Below, piece by piece: positions 20,886-31,877 of a stretch of DNA of 64,000 nucleotides. Position numbers and translations under genes: made by a program. Numbering within the stretch: the first letter of the stretch is position 1; the number at the start of each line of letters is the position of its first letter. Source of the DNA: Toxonevra muliebris (Eukaryota; Arthropoda; Insecta; Diptera; Pallopteridae); the NCBI GenBank assembly GCA_963691655.1, contig OY829326.1:114859388-114923387 (forward strand). Direction: 5' to 3'. The notes below the pieces were generated by a model, which had not been told where the DNA came from, did no database searches, and worked only from the letters and a program-made list of their open reading frames with translations.

Positions 20886-22959
20886 AATAATTGTTCTTTC
20901 TTACACTTTGAACTGCTTCGTAAAATAACACAATATTTTTAAAACGTTATTTTCTTGTTTATCTTCATTTTTCTTTTGCTACCGACACACTTTAACATTC
21001 GTACAAAATCACCTCAAAAATCGGTCAAAGTTCTACTTCATTCGGATTTACTGTTGCCAATTTCCCAAAATTTCGGGGAAATTTCGTGGTCACGACGGAA
21101 TTAAGAATAGGTAATATTCATTCGTAACTACGATGGGAGCTCCGTCGTAATTAATTCAGAAATTTTAAATCAAAAATCGTAATTTTACACCAATAAATTT
21201 TTATTTAAATTCTGTGATTTTAAATTGACATTTTCTGAACTGGAACATGAGTAGACGTTCTAGTCAAGGATTAGGCAAAACTCACAAGGAGCTAAAATTC
21301 TTGTCGGGCACATGGTAAATATGTAATTTTATACACAACAAAATTTATTTTTACATTATTACGTTTTAAGCATTTAATTTTCCATTAATTTCACTCCGTA
21401 AATTTGAAATACAAAAATAAATTTACATTTCTTTAAAGGATATTTATACATACCAGTTTCCAAAACACACAGAAATTTATAAAGATAATTTGGAGAAAGT
21501 CATATAATTACCTGAAATAGAAAAAAAATTAAAGTTTAATTTTTGTTTCGTCAAATATACCATAAATAAATATTTAAATGTAGTTATAAAACTGTACACA
21601 AGTTGTTCCCTTTTTTTTTTTTTTTTTGCATAGCTAGAATGACAAATCAAAGTTTTGATTGTGATTTTTACAAAATAATAAATTTAGGATATTCTTTAAC
21701 ACCTCAGTCCTGTTCCAATCCTGTTCCCTGTCTGTGCTAATGATGTAATCATAAAGTCTGGTTTTAAGAACATTTGCTTTGTCTCTTGACTTGTTTATTA
21801 TTTAACACAATTCAATGTACCGAATTTGCTACAGACATTTGTTGTAGCTCAGTTCAGAGTACGTAACAGCAATTACAAGAACGTTTTTAAAAAATCAGCT
21901 CATTTTGAAACAGACAAAAACTGTTTACACTTTGATATATACGATACATATGTAAATAAAATCGAAAAAATTCGTAACGCTTGCCAAATTTGGCTATTTA
22001 AGTATTCTAAATTTAATACAACTTTCTCATTTAACAAAAGAAATCTTTTTGTTTTTTAAAATAAAAAAATAAATAATTTAACAATAAAAAAATAAATTTT
22101 AACGTCCTTGAGAGATCTAAAAAAAAGAAGAAATTTCGACAAATGTAATTTTTTCTAATGATAATAAAACAATACAAACGACGCACGTGTTTGCAAAGCG
22201 CCAAGCTACACCAATTTTTTTTTTTAAATACGATAAATACATGCAACATTAATACATATTATACTATTTAATATAAACTTTAATACAAAAAAATACGACA
22301 CGATTATGTTTTTTCTTCATTCATTTTTTAAAAGATTAAAAAATCGCTATTTTAAAAGTATCAAAAAAAAAAAAAAATATTTAATACTTGACAACAGTTT
22401 GGATGCGAAATGGTACCAGCAAAAAAAAAAAAACAAATAAAAAGTAAAATATTTATTACAATTTGTTAAATAAAATTTATGTATACAAAAAATCCCTTTG
22501 ACGTACTCGTGTATTTAGTGAAATCTATTGAAATTAATCACAAGCACGTCACTATTAATTGGCGGATAAGCTTTTACTGCTAGCACCCACTGTATAACTA
22601 TTAAAATCATGAGGAAGAGAATTGACGCAGTTTATTTTATGATTTTACAAATGAATATTTAGATTTTCGTTTATGATATACAGTAAAATTAACATCAGAA
22701 ATTTCGAACATTTCTCGTTTTTTTAATAAAATTTTTGACAATGAAAAGTTCTTCTTTTTCTTTTTATTGTGCTAAAGTCCAGTCTAAAACTTTAATTTAT
22801 TTTTTTTTTCGAGATGTGATTGTGGAACGTGCCGCCAAAATACCAGAGGCTAGAGATATTGAAAGATTTTGAAGCATTTAATTACCGGTTATTTTATAAT
22901 TTCTAAAATAATTCGTGGGAAAATAAACGAGATTGCTAAGCAAAATCTAATTAATAGTT
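20886..22959. other. AT-rich unassigned sequence
   Basis: About 2.1 kb of very AT-rich DNA with homopolymer A and T runs. Polypyrimidine plus CAG on the minus strand at about 21512-21540 was examined as an acceptor, but the following segment has stops in all frames. Nothing else was recognised. Confidence 0.5.
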
Positions 22960-23106
22960 TAAGGAGTGAGATCGAAAAAATCTTAACATATATAAAATTC
23001 AATAATTTTTAAACGGTTTATCTTAGAGTTTTGATTTTTTTTTTAATTTAATTGATAATATTTTACAAATTACAGAAAAATATAACTTTTATAGTTCTAA
23101 CCACTA

Positions 23107-24162
23107 TTCATGAACTCGTGGACCTTTTTTGGTAAGCCTTCCATTAGAGATTTGATAGTGGTTTCAGATACCTTTTTGGAACAGTTTGCAATCTTCTTTT
23201 AAAATCTTCGATATTTTGGGACACCTTTTTGTGCTCTTTAAGTTTCTTTTCACAAAAGTCCAATATCTCTCCACTGGTCTTAGCTCCGGACAATTTGGAG
23301 AATTGGTCTCTCTTGGTACTTTGGTACCACTTCGGAGCTTTCTTGCCGTAGTGACATGATGTCAAATCGGGCCAAAAATATGTGCATACATTGTGCTCTC
23401 TTATGAAAGGAAGAAGTCTTTTTTTCAAACATTCTTTGATGTATATTTCGGTATTTATAGAACCCACTGTAACAAATGACTTGCTTCTTTTGCCGCAACT
23501 GCATATAGCTTGCCATACCAGGAATTTGTTAGGCAATTTTATCTGCTTTTGGATTCTAAATTGTTCTTCGACATTTCGTCGCCTGAAAATTGATTTGGCG
23601 TATGTGTATAAGTATTCCTATGTCTATACGCCAAATCAATTCTCAGGCGACGATTTCTTCGAGCAACAGCAACATAAAAATTTTGACCCGGAAGCTGCGT
23701 AAAATCTGCCAGTACATACGTTTCGTCTTCCATTATACAGCATCAATATTTTTGTATGAAATTCGTTTTTATTTTCCGAGCCCTACTTTTGGCGTCTAAA
23801 CTTTTTGCAGCATTCCTGTCTGGAACTTTTTGGACTTTGTATGTTTTCAAACTTGCATTGGCTTTATCTTAACGCACCAAATAGTCAGAGCACTGGGCTA
23901 ATCGAGCAGCTTTTCTACCAGATGTGTTTGGAGATCTTTTCAATATGCTTTCTATTTTCTTGGCTTTCCTAATATCATGTGGTCCTTGTTTTCTTCCCCA
24001 ACCAGGTTTCCTATCGATGGTCAAATTCTCCTGGAACTGTTTAATAACATTGGAAACAGTTTGACGGCAGACCTTCAATTCTTTGGCCAATTTTTTGTAG
24101 GACCAATTTGGATTTTTTTTGAAAATTTTTAATAATTTTAAGACGTACTTCTTTTGCTTCAC
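23107..24162 (-). pseudogene. DD37E transposase, copy C
   Basis: Reading on the minus strand from 24162: KNPNWSYKKLAKELKVCRQT is the first helix-turn-helix and LTIDRKPGWGRKQGPHDIRK the linker to the second. A stop follows the SDYLVR block. YVLADFTQLPGQNFYVAVAR (about 23640-23715) carries the first catalytic region, with MEDE where related copies have MDDE. The MITE interrupts the frame right after it. Downstream, PNKFLVWQAICSCGKR, FWPDLTSCHYGKK (second Asp) and, out of frame, PNCPELRPVE (third Glu) follow. With at least three disruptions it is inactive. Confidence 0.88.
23577..23652. mobile_element. 76-bp palindromic MITE, copy 1
   Basis: A near-perfect hairpin: CGTCGCCTGAAAATTGATTT at the left and AAATCAATTCTCAGGCGACG at the right. 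It is flanked by ATTT at 23573-23576 and 23653-23656, a 4-bp target duplication. The matching position in transposon copy D (about 56525-56540) has a single ATTT and no insert, so the boundaries are proven by an empty site. Confidence 0.93.
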
Positions 24163-24322
24163 TCATTTTGATCAAACTTACAATAAATCAACATGTTTGT
24201 CACTAAAAATAACAACTGACATATTTTTCAAAGATAACTAGATCAAAAAAATTTTTAAATTTTACACCCAAAAAATTTATTAGGTAAAAGGTGTGTTAAG
24301 ATTTTTTCGATCTCACTCCTTA

Positions 24323-25140
24323 GAACAGAAAAAAGAAAAAAATGCAAAAGAAAATAAATAATGAAATTAATTGTGATGAATGTGTAAGATTTCTCATATT
24401 CGAATATCATTAAATTTAACTTTTTATATATATTTCTATTTTTAAGTTTAGCGCGCAAAATTTAGTACGTTTTTATTTTTGGATTCGTTCCAAGAAACAA
24501 AAACCGAGACAAAAATGCGTGCAGCTATCAAATTTTTTTTTTGTTTTTTTTTTTTTTTTTGTTAGGCTGATGAAACCGACCATGCTCGGGATACAATACA
24601 AATGATTTCTAATGCAATATAGAGTGACTTAAGACTTGTTTGAAAAAAGTAGTAGCTGGTAATACTCCCTTAAGCTGGGTCAAGTAGAAAGTAGAACGCT
24701 ACTATGGAAAATAAAGAATAAAAACTAAAATACGAAAGTTTCGGAATGCAGGAAATCTAAGCTCCAACAAGGGTTCCCGCCTAATTTTTTAATATGTTCT
24801 TTTAGATGCAAAACTTTTTGTCGCTTTGGTCACTTTTTTGACAATACTTTTTGGTGCACTTTACCATAAGAGTGATTTTTTTAATTGTTGTATGATTATA
24901 TGGCGGTGGGTATTGGGCGTGGCCGATTTTTACAAAACTTTACAGATATTTTTATTTCATCATTTGTACTATAGTCCTTGTGCTGAATTACAAGACTTTT
25001 TATCAAATAGAAACCAATTTTTATGCAAAATTCGTTGTGGGTTGTATGGGCGATGAGTGGTAGGTGCAGCCAATTTTGATGAAACTTCGTTCTTTTCCTA
25101 ATTACGTTAAAAAAAGGCTGTGTGCCAAATTTCAGTACTC
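24323..25140. other. Unassigned sequence, T runs and a diverged repeat-like tract
   Basis: Long T runs lie at 24532-24561. From about 24780 the text (GGGCGTGGCCGATTTT, then GTGCCAAATTTCAG) resembles a non-coding interspersed repeat I recall from fly genomes, also hinted at near 39510 (GTGGGCGTGGCAC). Ends are not visible. Confidence 0.35.
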
Positions 25141-25149
25141 CACGAAGCT

Positions 25150-25295
25150 TCCTTCTATTTTTGTCACGACACTGTGAGGCATGCCATGTAAAAAATTTTT
25201 ATTTTCGATATTTGATTTTTGACTGTACCAAGTATCGAACCCGAGCACCCTCTATAGCAATCCAATACACTAACCACTAAACCACGGCGATCTAA
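25150..25295 (-). repeat. tRNA-headed SINE, copy 2
   Basis: On the minus strand the head begins at about 25290 with CCGTGGTTTAGTGGTTAGTG (A box) and has GGGTTCGATACTTGG (B box) at about 25228-25242. The body follows with CAGTCAAAAATC, AAAATTTTTTACATGGCATG and CC. The order head, CAGTCAAAAAT, A/T, ACA(C/T)GGCAT matches copy 1. The 3' part is lost or diverged. Confidence 0.75.
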
Positions 25296-25300
25296 AATTA

Positions 25301-25860
25301 AAGCTTCGTAGACTTGGAACATTTTTGATTGCATTAGGCCCAAAAACGAAAGTAGCTATTATTTTAGGAATTGTTTCGGTATAAATTAAATTCCACTAGA
25401 TCAATTTTTAAGATTTTTATGTTAATAGGGATTTGTGTGATGTGCAGAATAGGAACATTAAATATGTTAAATTAAATTGCCTATTGAAATGAACTTCCAA
25501 AGTTACTAAAATCACGGAAAAGTCTTTCGACAATTGTGGTAAACAATACATACAAATGTAAATCATATGCCATTCATGCAGCACTTAGTACCTACTAACT
25601 TTACAATAAATAGCTGATATAATTAAATGTTCGCTAAAATGAAATTTTTATAATTATTTCATCATCGTGATTTCATAGCATTACACACATGCATAAATAA
25701 AAATATTTTTTGAATATTATTATTTATTTTATAATTTACTATATACAATATATATACGTGGTATTTGCAGGCTCTTTTATTGATATTATTATAAGTATGT
25801 AAATATATATGGATGCATCATATATTGATACAGTATGTCTCGTGCTAAAATTTATACACT
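25301..25860. other. AT-rich unassigned sequence
   Basis: No gene or element recognised; the stretch ends at the TA target of the next transposon. Confidence 0.5.
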
Positions 25861-26670
25861 TACAGTAGGTGGGAAAAATAAATTGTCAAAATGAAAACAA
25901 AACTTTAGCTCCAAGTATCTTCGCAATAATAAATAACTTAAAATTTTTATTTTTACGTCATTATAAATCTACGTGAAGTGTTTTTGAAATATTATGAAGA
26001 AAGAAGTTTAGTTGTGATTTTCTTTTAAAGTTAAATATTGAGTGATAAGTGCCAGTACGATGGCGTAAAAGTTGTCAAAAGCTTCGGTATCCGAAATGGC
26101 CACTTTATTCGCTAACAGTTTTAGTCAATTAGTCTTCTATATTGAAAATAAGATTTTTATATCGTTCTGGAATATTTTGAAGGATTAGGGATTACAGAAG
26201 CATTCAAATTGGTTTTCAGTGATACAATTTTGATTATACTACCCATATATAAATCTTCCAAAACTATTTTCCTTTTTGAGATGTCTTAGAAGTCAGTAAT
26301 AAGTAGGCCCTTAGTAAAGGAAACCTCTCCAAAAATCCTTTCACCTGTCAGCATTTTCCATTTATTTCATGGGCTCGACTTTCTTCAAGATAGCATTGTC
26401 ATAATATCTTTGCAGTATTAATTCGTTATCAATATAAAATTAAAACTAATAAATTTTTGCCTCGAAATTTTAATCTGGTTGGATAAATCTACGATAAAAA
26501 TGAAAAAAAGCTCATAGAGTGCATAATTTTTGAAAACTTTTCTCTTTGCTGTGGGCTTTTTTTTGAAGCATCTGAAAGAAAAAATGTTTCAAAATATTTG
26601 TGCATGAATTGTTTTATAGAATTTGTTTCATTGGAAACCAAGCTGAATGCTTATTAACTCTATAAGCCCA

Positions 26671-27658
26671 CACCCAGAGAAATACTTACCTCGTTTGAAG
26701 AAAAACGGCTATCAAATTGAGGAAAAATGGGAATGATTTGGCGCCATAGAAACGGTTTTCTCATTTAGATATACAAAATTTCTTTGAATTGAGGAAATAT
26801 GTTTTCTTTATTTTAGAGAAACATTTCTTTGAAAGAAGGAAGTTTTCTATAAATTAAAGAAATTTGTCTTCAATTTGTAGAAATTGCGTTTTTCAAATGA
26901 ATAATATTTTATTCATTTGAGAAATTGTATATAATTTAGGTAAAATTTTCCTCAATTTGAGGAATAATTTTCCATAAATTGAAGTCAATTTACTACCTTT
27001 TTAGAAAAAAAAATCCTCAATTTATGGAATATTTTCTACAATGTTGTTTTAATTAAAAGGCATAGAAATCATATTTTTTTTACTTGTATTCATTTATTAT
27101 TTTATTTTTAATAAGTATTAAGGTTTACATTCATACGTATTTTTACATACAATACAGGCGTCGTCGCCTTGAAATGATCAAAAGATCCTTATGGCCATCA
27201 AAAAATTATAAATTGAAGTTTATTGAAATTTATATCTTTTCAATATATATATATTTTTTTTTTTTTCACAATATATATATATTTTTTTCACAAATTTTAT
27301 CAACAGCCACAAACACAACCGCTTCGCTTGAAATAGAGACGCCGACTAATAAATTCAAAAGAAAAACAAAGCGAACGCGATTGTCTGCTAAGGCCAAAAG
27401 AGTAAAGCTAGTTTTTTGTGTATACCAAAATTTTGTATATAGAACATTTTTGGTATATTCGTCTCTTTCTTACATTTTCTATGCAACTAAATTTGTAACA
27501 ATGAAGAAATAACTTACTTCAAATTGAACACCATGGTTCCATGAAAATGGCACATTTTTCTTCATTTTGGGGAAAATTTACTTAAACGAGAGAAATTTTC
27601 GTGGATTCAAATTGAGGAAACTTTTTCTTTGTTTTAGAAATGGGTATTTTTCTGGGTG
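26671..27658 (+). mobile_element. CAC-ended (CACTA-like?) transposon, copy 1
   Basis: The ends CACCCAGAGAAATAC and, read inward, CACCCAGAAAAATAC are short inverted repeats. The flanking dinucleotide is CA on both sides (26669-26670 and 27659-27660). Subterminal regions carry many copies, in both orientations, of CAAATTGAGGAAA (for example 26714, about 26790, about 26950 and 27606). Such repeated binding-site-like motifs, CAC ends and a 2-bp duplication are features of the EnSpm/CACTA superfamily, which I infer rather than prove. Copy 2 is at 63043-63890. No transposase catalytic domain was seen. Confidence 0.8.
27158..27511 (+). CDS. Exon-like reading frames inside CAC-ended transposon, copy 1
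   Basis: Two coding-like blocks each follow an intron-acceptor-like sequence. The first, after ACATACAATACAG (about 27158), reads RRRRLEMIKRSLWPSKNYKL. The second, after a T-rich tract and TCAACAG (about 27307), reads ATNTTASLEIETPTNKFKRK, then TKRTRLSAKAKRVKLVFCVY, and ends at the stop at 27510-27512. The basic cluster looks like a nuclear localisation signal. Both blocks are kept in copy 2 with few changes, unlike the AT-rich DNA between them. Function is unknown. It could be a terminal part of a transposon protein or a captured host exon. Confidence 0.4.
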
Positions 27659-28224
27659 CAGAAAAAACGTAACAGTTCTTGAAGGGAAAATCTTAGTAGT
27701 TACGGTTTTCATCATTTCAGATCACAAAACTCACATCCCGATTCTTAAAAATGTGTTGGAATTTATTAACAATGATAATGATCATAACCAAGCCCTGTCT
27801 CGTCATTAAACGGTAATGCAAAAATTGATTGAAAATGTATGTTTAAGAGCACGCTCTCAAAACTAGCAAGGAATAAAGGAAATCGGTAAATGATTGTTTG
27901 GGGGAAATTACTCCAGAAAGATGTAGAAATATGGTTTTCATTGTGGAAAAAAGGTGTTAGTGAAAAAGGTTGATATTTTGGATACTGAAGCTTTTGACAG
28001 CTTACTTTTACACCATCTTACTGTCACTTAGTAATATTAAGCTTTAAAAGAAAATCAAAACTAAATTTCTATTTTCATAATATTATTACTATTTCAACAA
28101 CATTTCACGTAGCTTTATAATGACGTCAAAATAAAAAAAAATGTAAACCTATCTATTATTACGAAGATATTTGGTGCTAAAGTTTTGTTTTCATTTTGAC
28201 AACTCATTTTTTCCACCTACTGTA

Positions 28225-29040
28225 TGTGAAGATGTGAAGTAAAAGTCTCATACACTGTAATAAAATGCCAGCTAGTTAGGTATTTTAATACCACACAAAA
28301 ATAATTGTATACCTACCTATATATTATATGATATAAATATTTTAAAATGTGAGAACTGTATATGCAAACAACTAAAGATACCAGGCAGCCAGAGAAACAA
28401 GTAGTAGATAGATAAATGCACCACACACACATACAGACACCAACTCACAAACACATCACAATGCAAACAGAAACCGAAATATCCAATACAATCACGCACA
28501 AATGCCTGAATAAATATTCACTTAATTTTTCTTCTTCGTGTAGCGTCATCATCATAAAAAAAAGCGCAGCTGATATCACTACTATTATTTATCACTAGAG
28601 TTTATTTTTCTATTTTTCTTTTGATGAGGATTTCTATTTGACTTTTTATTATTACTATTATAACAATTTTTTTTTTAGTTAAGCAAATGCATGAGGCAAA
28701 TGTTAAAGAAAAATTGTGAAAGAAAGAAAAAAAGAAGAAGAAGAAAAAAGGTTTCATTTCGTTATCAGCTGCAAGAGTGATGATCTATTATCATTTTTTT
28801 TGATATATATTAAGTATGTGATGTGTGTGTAAGGTGAAGCAAGTACGGAGATCGCTCTAATTTTTTAGCTAATTTTTTTATTTTTTTTTATTTTTTTGTG
28901 AAATATCTACAATATATAAAAAATGAAACTTTAAATATTTAAGCTGTAAATTTACACAAGATGTTTGCTTTATTTAAACATTTTGTTTGAGTTGTCTATC
29001 ATACTTGTTTATATTACGTATGTATGTAAGTATGTATGTA
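28225..29040. other. AT-rich unassigned sequence
   Basis: Purine-rich AAGAAG stretch at about 28725-28750 and T runs near 28865-28900. No gene recognised. Confidence 0.5.
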
Positions 29041-29105
29041 TTTAAGGTGGTCTTTTTTTTTTTTCTTCTTCATCTCTTTTTAATTTTCATTCTATACATT
29101 TTCAG

Positions 29106-29144
29106 TTCGTGCCTCTACATTTAATACAGGTGTCGTCGTTTTAT
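29106..29144 (+). other. Candidate 39-nt host microexon
   Basis: A long polypyrimidine tract (about 29052-29100) ends in ACATTTTCAG at 29105. Thirty-nine bases later, GTAAGTC at 29145 is a near-ideal 5' splice site. The length is a multiple of three and two of three frames are open; frame 1 would read FVPLHLIQVSSFY. An internal AATACAG at 29128 offers an alternative acceptor. The opposite strand also has an open frame across this segment (TTVNPLHTEYVDLHKTTTPV), which I consider the less likely reading because no splice signals support it. This is signal-based inference only. Confidence 0.3.
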
Positions 29145-29150
29145 GTAAGT

Positions 29151-30384
29151 CAACATATTCGGTATGTAGAGGATTTACAGTGGTGGCGATGGGAGAATAT
29201 ATAGGCATATTTACAAAAATAAGAAGGAAATTCGTTGAGATGGAATAGTGGATCTCTGAATGAACTCTTTCTCTATTATATACATAATTTATTCCAATCA
29301 ATTTGAATAGTGATGTTTAATACTTTACATCGGTAAACCATAAATAATAATATCAAACGTGATCTTTGATCTGTATGAAAGACCAAAAATCTTTTGCTTT
29401 GAATCCTAAATTTATATTTCACATAACTAACAAAATTTGTAATCTTGAAATTAAATTTTTTGCTTTAGATATAAGTATATTATCTTTTTTTTCTAATTTT
29501 GCCATTACTCTTAATTAACTCTGTAAACTGAAACTGATTTGGCCATTCAAGACTTAAGATTAATAATGAAAATAAAAAAAATATATATAAATGCATGTAC
29601 TGCTGAAAATCTATCAATTCAGTAATGAACTTTGATGCGATTTCACAATAGCTTTATTTAATCTGAGTAAAAGGCATAGACTGTATTTTTCTGCACCAGC
29701 AGATAACATATAAATGGTCACATCAAATAATAGTTTACAATCCAATCAATTGGTGATCAAATAATAACTTTAAATGCTCAGTGTTCCATAATCTATGATC
29801 AGAGATAATAGAATTTTTTTTTAAGTGCAAATTTAATTCAAAATCTAAGGCATACAAGCATCTATCTACAGATATTACTAAATTTTGCTTAGATCGACTG
29901 ATCTTATTGACATTAACATGGATGTGGTCTCTGTTCGACAAATTTAGCAACCACTATTCCCCCGGCCTCCGCCCCCGTTAAAAGCTTTATGCGAATATGG
30001 AATATGAAATTATTACTAAGAATATTAACTTTCAACAAATTTATATTCGTGAATCCACTACTGTTCTGATCTGAACATTGATCTTATGCAAATTACTTAA
30101 ATTTACTTTTTAACGAACTTTTTATTCATAATTTACATCACAATTACTCTGCGTTGCTTAGGGCAATTTTATCTAATAGATTAGTTACACAAGTGAAATA
30201 TTATATTTTTTTTACGTCAAATATAAAAAATTGCTATTAAATATGTTAAAGTCTTAGGCTGAAAATATGTGTATGTATGTAAGTTTGTATATATAAAATA
30301 AAGTTTTATAAATCATTAGCTTAATAATTATAGTAATTCGTATTATTCATTAAAAATGTAAACAAGTAAACGAGAAAATTAAAT
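29151..30384. other. AT-rich unassigned sequence
   Basis: No domain, RNA gene or transposon end was found. The only GC-richer patch is a CCCCCGGCCTCCGCCCCCG-like run at about 29957-29977. Confidence 0.5.
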
Positions 30385-31576
30385 TCGGTTAAGAACGAAT
30401 GTAAGAAGCTTTGAGAAAATTTTCCGTAAGAGATTCCCAATTCGGATTCAAAAACGGAATGGGAACGCGTGAAGCTCTTTTATGTGTAAATGTCCTCGTT
30501 CAAAACTGCAAAGACGTACATAAGGACGTCTTCCTATGTTTTATAGATTACGAGAAAGCTTTCGATACAGTACAGCACGATAAATTATTTGATATTTTGA
30601 AATCATTGGATATAGACACTAAAGAACTGCGATGTATAAAGAACCTATATTGGTATCAAATTGTAGAAGTCAGAGTAAATAATGAAAATACGGACGAAAT
30701 AGAAATACTAAAGAGCGTTAGACAAGGATATATATTATCACCCCTTCTGTTTAGTATTTACTCGGAAGTAATATTCCAGGAGGTACTTTACAATGCGCAT
30801 GAAGGTATAAAAGTAAATGGCGTTATCATTAACAACATAAGGTATGCCGATGATACAACGATTTTTGCGGATAATATGAATGACCTCCAAACCTTGGTAG
30901 ATAAGATTGACGAGCATAGCACCAAATATGGTCTTAAGATTAATGTCAGCAAAACCAAATTCATGACTGTCAGCAGAAGGAACACATATAGCAACTTAAG
31001 CTTGTCGATTCGAGGTGAAGCTGTCGAAAAGGTAGCCCGATTTAAGTATCTCAGATGCTGGATTAACGAAAATTGGGACTGCGCAGAAGAAGTGAGCACA
31101 AGAATAGAAATGGCAAGAGACACTTTCTGCAACTATAAGAAAATACTCTGTAGTCATGACCTCAATATTCACCGCAAGACTCGTTTCATTAAATGCCACG
31201 TATGGTCAATACTTCTATACGCCATGGAAATATGGACGCTGAAAATAACAGACATGAACAAGTTGGAGGCTTTCGAAATGTGGCTATATAGAAGAATACT
31301 GAAAATACCTTGGACTGACCACGTTTCGAATAGTGAAGTTCTTCGCCTAATAAATCGAAGCAGACAACTTCTAACCACAATAAAAAAAAGGAAAACAGCT
31401 TATTTGGGTCATATCCGCTTATTCTGGAAGGCAAAATTGAAGTAAGACTGGAAGAAAGCAGTTATCATGGTTGCGATATATTAGACACTGGACGGGATTC
31501 AACAACATAAGAGAGTTATGGAACGTTGCAAGAGATAGAGAAGCGTTTAATGAAATAGTCAACAGCATAATTTAAT
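30385..31576 (+). pseudogene. RTE-like LINE reverse transcriptase, 5'-truncated
   Basis: A long frame (30411-31445) carries the RT core in order: QFGFKNGMGTREAL, then FIDYEKAFDTVQHDKL (first catalytic Asp), then SVRQGYILSPLLFSIYSEVI, then IRYADDTTIFA (YADD box, about 30840), and GLKINVSKTKFM. A thumb-like region follows (RFKYLRCWINENWD). A frameshift near 31440 is followed by SWLRYIRHWTGFNNIRELW and REAFNEIVNSII, the usual C-terminus of this type, ending at about 31576. It lacks the endonuclease and N-terminal RT fingers. Only one frameshift makes it the best-preserved retroelement gene here. Confidence 0.9.
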
Positions 31577-31613
31577 AGTTTTTAATTATTTCTAAAATTA
31601 ATGTATTATGTTT

Positions 31614-31874
31614 TTATACGATCGAAGAGAAAGAAAATATTATTTTAAAAACTTTTATGCGGTACTTAATGCCCTCAATAAAAATGAAACTTATTTTGCG
31701 GATTTGCAACTGCGAATATGGAAGACGAATTACAGCAGAGTGAGAGAGATAGTGTGTGTATGTGTATGCATATGACATTTGAATTTTAGTATTTCTACAA
31801 TGTAAACCGAAATATGGCAGAAGATTTAACAACGAAAATCCATTAATTTAACGATGTGAGTTTCTTTTTCCGAC
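31614..31874. other. Unassigned sequence
   Basis: Short AT-rich spacer between the RTE fragment and the next MITE; GAGAGAGATAGTGTGTGTATG is a minor simple-sequence patch near 31742. Confidence 0.4.
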
Positions 31875-31877
31875 TTA

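Larger units (their letters stand above)
22962..24320 (-). mobile_element. Tc1-like DD37E transposon, copy C
   Basis: The ends are inverted: AGGAGTGAGATCGAAAAAAT and its mirror ending ATCTCACTCCT, continuing with CTTAACA. TA flanks at 22960-22961 and 24321-24322. The transposase is on the minus strand. A 76-bp MITE plus its 4-bp duplication lies inside (23577-23656). Without it the element is 1,279 bp. Copy D at 55.96-57.17 kb has the same ends and lacks the MITE. Confidence 0.93.
25863..28222. mobile_element. Tc1/Tc3-like element with about 250-bp TIRs
   Basis: The left end CAGTAGGTGGGAAAAATAAA and the right end, read inward as CAGTAGGTGGAAAAAATGAG, begin long inverted repeats (25863 to about 26110, and about 27945-28222). 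They also share GTCAAAATGAAAACAAAACT, TGACGTCATTATAAA-like sequence and GTCAAAAGCTTC. TA flanks at 25861-25862 and 28223-28224. CAGT ends are typical of Tc1/Tc3-type elements. The interior is decayed; TPERCRNMVFIVEK at about 27913-27955 recalls a Tc1 transposase C-terminus. A different transposon (26671-27658) is nested inside; without it the element would be about 1.37 kb. Confidence 0.88.

Noticed and set aside
21452..21540. Minus-strand exon after TTTTTTTTCTATTTCAG
   Set aside because: All three frames of the segment up to the next donor contain stops; the tract may be chance in AT-rich DNA.
29092..29301. Minus-strand 69-codon frame with coding-like C-terminus
   Set aside because: No acceptor upstream on that strand, and the plus strand has a much better acceptor/donor pair over the same bases.
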